A stretch of 64,000 nt of DNA from Cerasicoccus frondis. Lineage in GTDB: Bacteria; Verrucomicrobiota; Verrucomicrobiia; Opitutales; Cerasicoccaceae. Of this stretch, positions 17,574 through 25,965 are shown piece after piece (the first letter of the stretch is position 1; each line of letters begins with the position of its first letter). The stretch is taken from assembly GCA_031296915.1 (NCBI GenBank), contig JAVDPC010000005.1:1-64000 (forward strand), in the 5' to 3' direction. The notes beneath the pieces are model-generated. The model made no database searches. It had not been told where the DNA came from and saw nothing but the letters and a program-made list of their open reading frames with translations. A program made the position numbers and the translations under genes.

Positions 17574-18701
17574 TCAGAGGCCCAGACAACGACCGGCCAC
17601 AGCGATCACGCGATCCTGCTGTTCAGCGGTCATGCCACCGCCACTGGGCAGGCAAACACCGGTCTCATAAAGCCGGTCCGCCACACTGCCGCCAATAACC
17701 TCGAATTCCGCGCAGACCGGCTGCCGATGCATTGGGCGCCACACCGGGCGCGCTTCAATGTTTTCCGCTTCCAGCGCGTCGATTAAGTCACTGGCAGTGC
17801 AATGCGCACGCTCCTCTAGCGTCAAACAGGTCAACCAACGATTACAGCGTCCCCAGGGAGCCTCTGGCATGAATGACACGCCATCAACCGCTCCCAACGC
17901 TTCCAGATACCGATTAAAGATTGCACGACGCCGGGCAATGATGGCTTCCAGCCGGGACAGCTGGCCTAACCCCAGGCCCGCCAGTAGATTACTCATGCGG
18001 TAATTGTAGCCAATTTCGTGATGCAGGTATTCCCGAACCGGCGCACGCGCCTGAGTCGCCAAATGACGGGCATGGGCCGCGATTTTCTCGTCGTTGGTCA
18101 ACAATGCCCCGCCACCAGACGTTGTCACCAGCTTATTGCCGTTAAAAGACAGAACGGCAGCTTGGCCAATCGAGCCAGCGCCACGCTCACCGTGGGTCGC
18201 GCCGAGCGCCTCGGATGCATCCACCACTAGAGTGACGCCATATTCACCACACAGCTTTTCAATCGCATCGTAATCCGCACACTGCCCATAGACATCCACG
18301 ACCTGTACGGCCTTCGGCAAATGCCCGGAAGCGGCGTCGCGCTTCAGCGCTTCGGCAAGCAGGCCAGGGTCCATCTGCCAACTCCTCGATTCGCAATCGA
18401 TGAATACCGGTGTGGCCCCGCAGTAGCGGATCGCATTCACAGAAGCCACAAAAGTAAGCGTCGAGCAGTAGACACGGTCGCCGGGCGTCACCCCGCACTC
18501 CAAAAGCGCTAGGTGCAGCGCGGCGGTTCCCGAAGCAAGCGCTACGGCATGCCCTGCTCCGGTGATGCGGCACAACGCCTCCTCGAACTCCGTCAAATGC
18601 GGCCCCATTGGCGCAACCCAGCCGGAATCGAACGCAGCCAGCAGCGCGTCACGCTCAATCGAAGTCATGTCTGGGGCAGAGAGGTATATGCGATCACTCA
18701 T
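17574..18701 (-). CDS. DegT/DnrJ/EryC1-family sugar aminotransferase (PglE-like)
   Basis: A 375-residue PLP enzyme when started at the ATG at 18701 (MSDRIYLSAPDMTSIE); an earlier in-frame start adds an unconserved N-terminus. The PLP region ASGTAALHLAL, the HGERGAGSIG loop and the lysine in SFNGNKLVTTSGGG (Schiff-base Lys) are present. It would transfer an amino group to the 4-keto-6-deoxy sugar made by the neighbouring CapD-type enzyme. The gap to capD is 62 bases. Facing it divergently is the EpsI-like gene, with about 105 bases between their starts. Confidence 0.92.
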   Translation of the reverse strand: MSDRIYLSAPDMTSIERDALLAAFDSGWVAPMGPHLTEFEEALCRITGAGHAVALASGTAALHLALLECGVTPGDRVYCSTLTFVASVNAIRYCGATPVFIDCESRSWQMDPGLLAEALKRDAASGHLPKAVQVVDVYGQCADYDAIEKLCGEYGVTLVVDASEALGATHGERGAGSIGQAAVLSFNGNKLVTTSGGGALLTNDEKIAAHARHLATQARAPVREYLHHEIGYNYRMSNLLAGLGLGQLSRLEAIIARRRAIFNRYLEALGAVDGVSFMPEAPWGRCNRWLTCLTLEERAHCTASDLIDALEAENIEARPVWRPMHRQPVCAEFEVIGGSVADRLYETGVCLPSGGGMTAEQQDRVIAVAGRCLGL

Positions 18702-18805
18702 GGGAGAGGTAAAAGTTACGGTTGAAAGTTTGGAACCCATGGCCGATAATGCCATCTCTATTTCCAGCTCGTAGCAGCACAATCTTGTTTTCGTCCAATT
18801 TCGTC

Positions 18806-19513
18806 ATGCGCAAAATTTTCCTCATTATCGGAGTGTTAGTGGTCCTGCTCAGCGCAGTGGCCTTGGCCTACACGTCCCTGCTCTATACCCCGGCCAAAAC
18901 GATGTCCGGTGACTTGAAAGAGCAGTTGGTCTCGGAATTTGATGGATGGCAAATCGAAGAAAAGCCATTGGCGGAAACTGAGGCAATGGAAGAGACCGTG
19001 GAAGGCATTCTTAATTTTTCTCAGGCCGTTTACCGCACTTACCAACGCGGGGGGACGACGATCGGCGTTTATGTGGCTTATTGGGAACCCAAAATGATGC
19101 CAGTGCGCTTGGTCCAATCTCATACGCCAGATGTATGCTGGGTTCGCAGCGGCTGGACCTTGAAGCCCGAAGAGAGTGGTTTCTCGGTTGCCTGCGCCGT
19201 GGATGAACAACCAATTTACCCAGCGGAAATGCGCACGCTCGAAAAGGACCATCACACTGAGTACGTTGCGTACTGGCATGTCTTGGGCGACCACCTCTAC
19301 GTCAATCGCACCAAGCCAGGCCAATGGGACCGCTGGGACCCAATCAAAACACTCTTTACCTACGGTTTGCATCAGCAACGTGAACAATTTTTTGTGCGCA
19401 TCAACAGCAACAAGCCAATCGATGAAATCTGGGATCTGCCCGTCATGCAGGAAATCCTCAAAGATCTGGCGGACTTAACCCTGACCCCGCCCGCTGCGCC
19501 AGAGCAGGCCTAA
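18806..19513 (+). CDS. EpsI-like exosortase-associated protein
   Basis: Starting at the ATG at 18806 gives 235 residues with one N-terminal membrane helix (MRKIFLIIGVLVVLLSAVAL...). The diagnostic block VQSHTPDVCWVRSGW matches the conserved HxPxxCxxxxGW of the EpsI/DUF3485 domain found with exosortases and EPS gene clusters. The protein is probably anchored in the inner membrane facing the periplasm. No exosortase gene is found in this window, so it may work with an enzyme encoded elsewhere. It is the only plus-strand gene between 15.6 and 34.6 kb, and its last codon overlaps the last codon of the convergent LuxE-LuxC gene (4 bases shared). Confidence 0.75.
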   Translation: MRKIFLIIGVLVVLLSAVALAYTSLLYTPAKTMSGDLKEQLVSEFDGWQIEEKPLAETEAMEETVEGILNFSQAVYRTYQRGGTTIGVYVAYWEPKMMPVRLVQSHTPDVCWVRSGWTLKPEESGFSVACAVDEQPIYPAEMRTLEKDHHTEYVAYWHVLGDHLYVNRTKPGQWDRWDPIKTLFTYGLHQQREQFFVRINSNKPIDEIWDLPVMQEILKDLADLTLTPPAAPEQA

Positions 19514-21999
19514 AGCGGACCGCCGAGTGTATACCACTTGACGAAACGATCCAGCGGGAACAAGCCGTCCCAAGGCGACTCAAAAAACGTCATGCGCCCG
19601 ATGTCGGGGAAGCGCTCGGCGCCACGGCGAGCCGCCTCGCGCGCAAAGTCCAACCGCTGTTGTCCAGTCAAGGCCAAGCCTACCGTTTGTATGCCATCAT
19701 GCACCAGCGGCAAAACATCTTCGGCCAGATTCACCTCTCGCACCGTGATCACACGGCCGTAACATGGAGTCGCCAATTCGACGCCGGGCTCCTCTAAAAT
19801 CACCGTCCAGGCAGTTCCCTCAGAGCGCCAGACTTGCCCGGTTAATTCACCACGTATCCGACGCGCTTCGATGCGTGATGCGTCATCGGGGCCAACCGGA
19901 GCCGGAGGGAACCGCACCATCGCTTTTTCAAGCTCTTCAGCCAATTGCTCTGCAAACACTTGGGCGGAAAACGTGTCCCCCCGCTCGATAAATATCGTAT
20001 GTGGCGAAGCGCAACCGGTCTGTTCAAAGACACAGACATCTGTCGCCGCACGACGAGCCAGTCGCTTGAACGTCCGCTCATTTTTAAGCGCGCTTTGCCC
20101 AATCACCATGAAGGATAGTTTTGGTCCGAAAATAATGTCTTCAGCGCTAACTTTGCGGGGTAAAGCAACAACAGCTTCGACGGCCTCTCTCCCCCCCCAA
20201 GCCAGACGCACATCTGCCTCTCGGGATATTTTTTCCGCCGCTTTCAAGTCATGCCGGTCGCAGTAAACGACCGCGATGGACTGCAGGATGTCATTGCCTT
20301 CCAAAACGCGCCCCCCAGGCGTGGTCACCCGCAAATCACGAAACGCATCCAACAGCATAGGCAACACGCGCGTGAAGCGACTGGCCGCCTTAAGTAAATT
20401 CGCATTCCGCGCCAAAATCGACTGCACCAAAGCCAACATGCCCAGCACGGGCACATTTCCCGCCAGCCAATGGACAACGAGTCCACGATGCCGGGCGCCC
20501 AACTGACGCACACGGTTACCGCCGATCGGCAACGGGCCATCCAGATACCCACGGCGTCCACGCAAGCTTTCATCGGCCAGACGCGCCAAGCGCTCGGGTC
20601 GACACCAAGAGCTTAAAAACAACAAGCCCTGCTGGCGCAATTCGCGCAAAGGTGAATCCGGCGCGGCCCACCGCTCCGCCGCAGCGACGATTAGCGCAAT
20701 CAAATCATCGACCGAATATTGATCCAATCGTTCGCGCCCACGCATTAATTCCGCAGCCTGCGATTCAACTGAATCCACGGTTGGTAACGAGTTCATGGCC
20801 AACGGCGCATTCCACGCTCCGCCGATGGCCGGTGAAGCTGCTGACGAGAACAGCAACCGCACGTCTCCCAGCCCACTGTTTGCTTGCTGGCGTGCAGCCG
20901 CAATTTTATCGCCCAGGATATCGCCACAGCCACGGGCCTCAGCTTGTTTGGCGCGGCCAAGCACCCGGAACTGCGTGCCCCGCCACTCTCCATCGCCACG
21001 GCGATTGGTGACGACCCCGATATCATCCGTGAGCACAGAGATGCCTGGATAGCTGTGAGGAAGCGGCGTTAGAAACTGCAAAAGGCCGACTTCGCCATCT
21101 GGCGTCGGCAGCAAAGTCTGCGGATCTCGCACGATGACTTCCGCAAAAGCCGGAGCGATTTTTTCGCCATTCGGCGCGTCGGGGTACGTCACACCCATCT
21201 GCTCTGTGAATCCGTAAAAATCGACGATATTTTCCGCCCGTAAGCCAAACACCAGCTCCGCTTTTTGGGCAAAGACTTCCCGGGAGACAGCTTGGTCGGC
21301 AAGCTTCTTCCAGCCACCCAAATGGGCAAGGCGAGATCCCGCGGGCAACGCCAACTTGACGCCCGCGTCTGCCAGCGGCTCAAGCACCATGGAATACACC
21401 AGAAACGTAAAACCAAACAGCAAAACGGGCTCATCCGATTTTGCCCAATGCGCAACAAGATCATCCAATACTTTGCGCTGCAAAGTAAGCACGCCATCCT
21501 CGGGCGCCATGGAGTAAGTCACCTCACGAGCCAGATTGAGAAAGCCCTGCACCGCTGCACTGCGCGCGCCCATGGCTCCCCTGCCCGACCTTGGGTCGGC
21601 GTCGAACACCAGCAAGGGTCGGCGCTTGGGCCCCAAGGACGCCCCCAACACTGAGGCCAGGGCTCGGACTTGACGCTTCGCGGTCAGGGCATCGATCGCC
21701 ACTGAGCTTGGCGCACCGCTCGTCGCCGATGATTGCAATGTCGTTTTAATCGCCTCATCCGGCGCCGAACGCAGCAAGTCCGCCGAGTCCTTAAACGCCT
21801 GCACCGGCAGGTAGGGAAAATCGGCCAGCGCGACGAATTGCGCATCAGCGTCCAAGCCACGCGCTTGGCAAAAACGCCGATATGCCGGACAGTTTTCAAA
21901 GTGATGCCGATAAGCCTCATGCATCGCCGCCAAGAGCTGCGCCTGACGCATTTCCTGCGTCAAACTGTAAGGCGGCGTTTTAATCAGATCGTCGATCAT
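19510..21999 (-). CDS. LuxE-LuxC fusion: acyl-protein synthetase plus acyl-CoA/ACP reductase
   Basis: An 829-residue, two-part protein. Residues 1-370 are LuxE-like: a P-loop-like QSSATSGAPSS at 89-99, HLGGWKK at 226-232, GFTEQMG at 263-269 and the typical LGRAKQAEARGC at 347-358. Residues 430-829 are LuxC-like: VVHWLAGNVPVLG at 508-520, and FEQTGCASPH at 658-667 with the expected catalytic Cys663. LuxE activates a carboxylate with ATP, LuxC reduces the thioester to the aldehyde with NADPH. The two functions are normally separate polypeptides. The start overlaps the stop of the Fe-ADH gene by 4 bases (ATGA), so the two are co-translated. No luxAB-type luciferase is present here. Confidence 0.88.
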   Translation of the reverse strand: MIDDLIKTPPYSLTQEMRQAQLLAAMHEAYRHHFENCPAYRRFCQARGLDADAQFVALADFPYLPVQAFKDSADLLRSAPDEAIKTTLQSSATSGAPSSVAIDALTAKRQVRALASVLGASLGPKRRPLLVFDADPRSGRGAMGARSAAVQGFLNLAREVTYSMAPEDGVLTLQRKVLDDLVAHWAKSDEPVLLFGFTFLVYSMVLEPLADAGVKLALPAGSRLAHLGGWKKLADQAVSREVFAQKAELVFGLRAENIVDFYGFTEQMGVTYPDAPNGEKIAPAFAEVIVRDPQTLLPTPDGEVGLLQFLTPLPHSYPGISVLTDDIGVVTNRRGDGEWRGTQFRVLGRAKQAEARGCGDILGDKIAAARQQANSGLGDVRLLFSSAASPAIGGAWNAPLAMNSLPTVDSVESQAAELMRGRERLDQYSVDDLIALIVAAAERWAAPDSPLRELRQQGLLFLSSWCRPERLARLADESLRGRRGYLDGPLPIGGNRVRQLGARHRGLVVHWLAGNVPVLGMLALVQSILARNANLLKAASRFTRVLPMLLDAFRDLRVTTPGGRVLEGNDILQSIAVVYCDRHDLKAAEKISREADVRLAWGGREAVEAVVALPRKVSAEDIIFGPKLSFMVIGQSALKNERTFKRLARRAATDVCVFEQTGCASPHTIFIERGDTFSAQVFAEQLAEELEKAMVRFPPAPVGPDDASRIEARRIRGELTGQVWRSEGTAWTVILEEPGVELATPCYGRVITVREVNLAEDVLPLVHDGIQTVGLALTGQQRLDFAREAARRGAERFPDIGRMTFFESPWDGLFPLDRFVKWYTLGGPL

Positions 22000-23120
22000 C
22001 GCGCGTTTTCGAAAACAAAACTCACCGCTTCGCCATCGACGGCTCGCGGATTAAAGCGGGCGCACGGGTCTTCCATCGCACCGATGGTAATTGCTTCCAA
22101 CTGGTTGAATACTTCAGCAGGAATTGGCGAAATAGGAACTTCTGCCAGCAAAGCATCCACCTGCGCAATCAACGCATCGGAGTCATCCAAATTCAATGCG
22201 CCCGCCAGGGAATCATACTTCGCGCGGACTTTTTCATCACCACAATTATAACGCATCGCCGCTGGAAGCAATCGACCGGTCGCCGCCCCATGCGGCATGC
22301 CGTAGGCCCCCAACTGATGCGCAATGGCATGCCCGATGCCCGGGATTTTCTGGTTTTGCACCCATCCGGCCAATAACGACGCATGCAGCATTCGCAGACA
22401 GGCAGCCTCGTCATCTGGATGTGCAACTAAAGTTGTCAAACCCGCAAAGATTTCCGCTGCAGCCTTCTCCGCAAGGATGTCCGCCAACGGATTCTCCAAG
22501 CACGACACATAGCTCTCCAACGCATGCGCCAACGCATCCAGCCCCGATTGCGCAACGACCTCAGGAGGGCAACCAACCGCCAAGCGAGGATCGAGCACGG
22601 CGACATCCGGCAGCAGTTCCAACGAAACCAAAGCCTGCTTGCGCCCGGTCTCGTCATCAACCAGTAACGCTGATGAACTGACTTCCGAGCCGGTTCCTGT
22701 AGTAGTGGGAACTGCGGCGAATTTTGCTTTGCCACGCAAAGTTGGAATGCCCCCCAGCAGTCGAAGACGCTCACGGTCCACCGCCGGGTGTTCGTAAAGA
22801 ACCCACGCGATCTTCGCGCCATCGATCACCGAACCGCCACCAATCGCAATGATCCAATCCGGCTGAAAGGTTTCCAGTTCATGCATGACCGGCTGGAGCG
22901 ACTGCAAGGTTGGTTCGCCCCGTGGCATTTCCACCAACTTGACCGCCTCAGCGCGAATAGAGCGTTCAATAACAGCAGCATGTTTCTGCAATACCGTCGA
23001 CGATACAAGCACCGCCGCCTTGGACGCATCCAGTGCTCGCAGCGCGCCCAAGGAGCCGCTCCCACTGAAGATTTCTCCAGCCGACACAAAACGGGGCAAT
23101 GGCAAACGCAGTTGAAGCAT
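21996..23120 (-). CDS. Iron-containing (group III) alcohol dehydrogenase
   Basis: A 374-residue Fe-ADH-family protein. The family motifs GGGSVIDGAKIAW (NAD site, residues 94-106), the TTTGTGSEVSSSA block and the metal-binding His residues in GIGHAIAHQLGA and GMPHGAA are present. It would oxidise an alcohol or reduce an aldehyde with NAD(P)H. The 4-base overlap with the LuxE-LuxC gene points to joint action: LuxC makes an aldehyde and this enzyme would turn it into an alcohol, or the reverse. The exact substrate is unknown. Confidence 0.92.
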   Translation of the reverse strand: MLQLRLPLPRFVSAGEIFSGSGSLGALRALDASKAAVLVSSTVLQKHAAVIERSIRAEAVKLVEMPRGEPTLQSLQPVMHELETFQPDWIIAIGGGSVIDGAKIAWVLYEHPAVDRERLRLLGGIPTLRGKAKFAAVPTTTGTGSEVSSSALLVDDETGRKQALVSLELLPDVAVLDPRLAVGCPPEVVAQSGLDALAHALESYVSCLENPLADILAEKAAAEIFAGLTTLVAHPDDEAACLRMLHASLLAGWVQNQKIPGIGHAIAHQLGAYGMPHGAATGRLLPAAMRYNCGDEKVRAKYDSLAGALNLDDSDALIAQVDALLAEVPISPIPAEVFNQLEAITIGAMEDPCARFNPRAVDGEAVSFVFENAR

Positions 23121-23156
23121 TGAGGAATTACAAATTTAGGAGCGATCCACGAAAGG

Positions 23157-24533
23157 TCAATCGCCAGTAATGTGGAGCTCCCGGCGCTTTAATTTACCAC
23201 TATCCGTCCGGGGCATTGCTGCAACACGCTGGAACCGTTGCGGCGTTTCATGGACCGGCAGATAGCGGCGGCAATGTTTGAACAACACTTCTGAATCAAG
23301 CTCCTCCGAAGCGACATAAAAAGCGCAAAGCGAATCCCCCCCCGTAACGGCTGCTTCACTCAATCCAGGGTATAGTTCCAACACACGCTCCACGTCTCGT
23401 GGGTTGATTTTATAGCCGCCCAAGTTAATGATGTCGTCGGCTCGACCGATGATGTAAAGGAACCCCTCGTCATCGAATCGCCCAAGGTCTCCAGTGTGCA
23501 GAACGCCATTGGGCAACGCTGCATTGGTCAATTCCGCATCTTGCCAGTAGCCCGGCGTCACCGTTGGCCCGTGGATCAGGATTTCCCCAGACTCGTCCAA
23601 GTCAATGCGCACATCAGCCATTGGTTGGCCAACCGATGCATAGCGCTTGGGCCCCTCATGAGTCAGCGAAATAAAAGTCGAGCGCGACGCTTCCGTCAGT
23701 CCGTAGTAAACATGGATATCCACCCCCGGCAGCGCATCCTGTAGTTGGGCGGTTCTCTCTGGTGGCAGTGGCGCTGAGTTCACCACCATAAACCGTAAAC
23801 CCTTTGCGCGCTCAATGAATACCGCGCGGTAGCGATCCAGCAGTAGCGCAACTCCAAGCGGGGTGGTGGGAAATCCCGTGGCGCCGAACAACTCAATCGC
23901 CTTTAGGACACGTCCTACGCGCGTCAGCCCCGGTTCCAAATAAACGGCGCCGCCTGAGACTAAATTACACAGCACATGCCCCAAACCGAAGTTATGCGAA
24001 AGCGGCAGCGTAATCACTTCCCGATCCTCTGGCCCATAACGCAAAAAGCTCACGATGTTGTGGATCGCGGCAAAGACATTTCTGTGGGTGAGCATCACAC
24101 CCTTCGGTTGGCCAGTGGTGCCCGTGGTAAACATGAGCGAGGCTAGGTCTTGCGGTTCTCGCTGTGACGATTGCGCTTTCGGTGGAGTTGCAAAGATTGC
24201 CTCCCAAGGCGACTCTGCGGTCAATACGCATTTGGCGCCAGTTCGCTCTAGGATCGCCACACGTTGTGACTCCGGCAACGCAGGGTCGAGCGGCGTAGTC
24301 ACCGCCCCTGCCCATTGCACGCCAAAGAACGCAACAACGTAGCGCACGCTGTTCGGCAACGACAAAACCACCCGGTCTCCTGGCACAATGCCTTGCTGGC
24401 CCAACCAAGCGGCAACCCGCATAACCTGCTCGGCCAACTCTGCGTATGTCAGCGTGCAGCCAACATCGGCGACAGCCAACTTTTCCGGCCATTCACAACG
24501 ACCACGTGCAATGATGTCGGCCAGTTTTTCCAC
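23157..24533 (-). CDS. AMP-dependent acyl synthetase/ligase
   Basis: A 458-residue ANL-superfamily protein with a GTG start. It has the A3 loop TTGTTGQPKGV at residues 136-146, the A5 motif YYGLTEAS, A7 TGDLGRFDDEGFLY and the C-terminal A10 lysine in SGKLKRREL. It activates a carboxylate as an acyl-AMP and passes it to a thiol. A stand-alone ACP gene lies 33 bases upstream, so it may load that ACP. At 458 residues it is a short member of the family, closer to stand-alone acyl-ACP ligases than to NRPS A-domains. Confidence 0.92.
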   Translation of the reverse strand: MEKLADIIARGRCEWPEKLAVADVGCTLTYAELAEQVMRVAAWLGQQGIVPGDRVVLSLPNSVRYVVAFFGVQWAGAVTTPLDPALPESQRVAILERTGAKCVLTAESPWEAIFATPPKAQSSQREPQDLASLMFTTGTTGQPKGVMLTHRNVFAAIHNIVSFLRYGPEDREVITLPLSHNFGLGHVLCNLVSGGAVYLEPGLTRVGRVLKAIELFGATGFPTTPLGVALLLDRYRAVFIERAKGLRFMVVNSAPLPPERTAQLQDALPGVDIHVYYGLTEASRSTFISLTHEGPKRYASVGQPMADVRIDLDESGEILIHGPTVTPGYWQDAELTNAALPNGVLHTGDLGRFDDEGFLYIIGRADDIINLGGYKINPRDVERVLELYPGLSEAAVTGGDSLCAFYVASEELDSEVLFKHCRRYLPVHETPQRFQRVAAMPRTDSGKLKRRELHITGD

Positions 24534-24566
24534 GCTTACTGTGTGCGCAATGCGCCACTCAACAAA

Positions 24567-24797
24567 TTACGAAATCTGATATCGGCGGAGGGCATCCTGA
24601 AAATCACCGACCGTTTCCAAATCGACCGCGTCAGCGACATCGAAGGTCACTTTGAACTCACGCTCTACGGCCATAATCAGATTCATATGCGCCAGAGAAT
24701 CCCACTCGGGAATATCTCCCGCTCCCAAATCATCCGAGTATTGGCTCGGATCGATTTTGAGCTGGGCAATGATGAGGTCGCGAAGCTTTTCTTCCAT
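24567..24797 (-). CDS. Acyl carrier protein (stand-alone)
   Basis: A 76-residue acidic helical protein beginning MEEKLRDLIIAQLKI. The 4'-phosphopantetheine attachment serine is Ser34 in the motif EWDSLAHMNL. It is not linked to fatty-acid synthase genes, so it probably serves this operon. It would hold an acyl group as a thioester for transfer to a sugar amine or for reduction by the LuxE-LuxC protein. Spacing to the ligase is 33 bases and to the PglD-like gene 42 bases. Confidence 0.92.
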   Translation of the reverse strand: MEEKLRDLIIAQLKIDPSQYSDDLGAGDIPEWDSLAHMNLIMAVEREFKVTFDVADAVDLETVGDFQDALRRYQIS

Positions 24798-24839
24798 GAG
24801 CTAAGGGAGTGCCGATTCTGCCAGCAGAAGTCAAGCGCG

Positions 24840-25499
24840 CTAGCCTTTACGCTTACGGGCAAACACTGGACGCCCGGGCATCGTAGCCAGCGTCACGCCG
24901 GGTTCGACATCTGTCGCGGCAAAAGTATTGGCTGAGATCCGCGCCCAATCGCCGACCGAAACGCATGGCTGCAACACGGCGTTGCTGCCGAGAAATGCAC
25001 CCTTGCCCACCCGGCAACGCCCAGTAACCACGGCGCCGGGGCAGAGCTGAGCGCCAGCGCCAATAAAAGCTTCATGGCCAACTACCGCATGCATGTTAAT
25101 CAAAGCCTGCTCCTCAATGACTGTTTCTGGAGCAATCGACGCAAAGTGCCCGATAAAGCAACCGCTGCCGATTTGAGCGTCGGGAGCAATTTCCGCACGT
25201 GGACTAATGAGCGACGCTGGCGACATCCCCAGACCAACACACTCCTCGGCCAAGCGCAGGCGCACCTCGTTATTGCCGATGGCAACGTGGAATGCACAAT
25301 TTTCGGGCAGTTGCTCCGCCGCCTCAGTCGGTGTGCCGATTACGCGAAAGCCTCCCATCTGCTTACCCGACGCAACCTGCTCATCAGCCAATCCGACCAA
25401 CTCCCAACTGGCGGTTTTCGCAGCATTCATTGCTTGCGCAATCCAGATGGCTTCGAGTGAAAAGCCACCAGCGCCAATGATAAGGAGGGGTGTAGACAT
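24840..25499 (-). CDS. NeuD/PglD-like sugar N-acyltransferase (left-handed beta-helix)
   Basis: Starting at the ATG at 25499 gives 219 residues (MSTPLLIIGAGGFSLEAIW); the longer open frame to 25565 has no family match. An N-terminal Rossmann-like part (about 1-90) is followed by hexapeptide repeats, including the conserved HxxxIxPxxxI segments GHFASIAPETVIEEQALINMHAVVGH. This is the NeuD/PglD architecture: the enzyme acetylates or acylates a UDP-4-amino-sugar. Placement beside a stand-alone ACP and an acyl ligase suggests the donor may be an acyl-ACP and not acetyl-CoA. Confidence 0.9.
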   Translation of the reverse strand: MSTPLLIIGAGGFSLEAIWIAQAMNAAKTASWELVGLADEQVASGKQMGGFRVIGTPTEAAEQLPENCAFHVAIGNNEVRLRLAEECVGLGMSPASLISPRAEIAPDAQIGSGCFIGHFASIAPETVIEEQALINMHAVVGHEAFIGAGAQLCPGAVVTGRCRVGKGAFLGSNAVLQPCVSVGDWARISANTFAATDVEPGVTLATMPGRPVFARKRKG

Positions 25500-25530
25500 A
25501 TGCAGAAAATTACAGGCGACGCGTGTGCAT

Positions 25531-25965
25531 TCAATCCAATTGATACGGCCCTTCGCCAGCAGCAATCAGTTCGACTAAGCCTTTGAGCGGATCGTGAAAC
25601 CACATGATTGTGCGCTGAAACGCGGCGCCAATGACTGGCTTGGACAACGGAAGGCCCCCAGCCGCGCGCAGAGATTGAGCCGACGACATCATATCCTCAA
25701 CTTGATAGGCGACATGATGTAGGCTTACTTTGCGCTGCAAAGCTCCATGCAAATGGCTTTGTTCAGAGTCTGGTGAAATCAGTTCGATCCAGTGGCGCTC
25801 ACTCCGTTTGCGTAGCAGCAAAACGCGCGCTTGTTGACCGACATCCTGAATCGTCTGACCATGAGCGTGATAGCCATACGCCTGTTCCCAATGTTGTTGG
25901 GCAACGACGAGGTCCTTTACCAAATAACCAATGTGGTGCAGTTGGAGTTCGTCACTTGCGCTCAT
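25531..25965 (-). CDS. VOC/glyoxalase-family protein (methylmalonyl-CoA-epimerase-like)
   Basis: A 144-residue protein with two VOC repeats. The putative metal ligands are His in LHHIGY near the start, Glu in HWIELI, His in LHHVAY and Glu in LVELIA near the end, the pattern of VOC epimerases and glyoxalases. No signal peptide. It overlaps the downstream end of the PglC-like gene by 14 bases. Epimerases of this fold act on acyl thioesters such as methylmalonyl-CoA, so a role on an ACP- or CoA-bound acyl group is plausible here but unproven. Confidence 0.85.
   Translation of the reverse strand: MSASDELQLHHIGYLVKDLVVAQQHWEQAYGYHAHGQTIQDVGQQARVLLLRKRSERHWIELISPDSEQSHLHGALQRKVSLHHVAYQVEDMMSSAQSLRAAGGLPLSKPVIGAAFQRTIMWFHDPLKGLVELIAAGEGPYQLD

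Noticed and set aside
19510..21999. The LuxEC protein as part of a bioluminescence operon
   Set aside because: No luxA/luxB-type luciferase or luxD is present and the neighbours are glycan genes; a glycan acyl role is more plausible.
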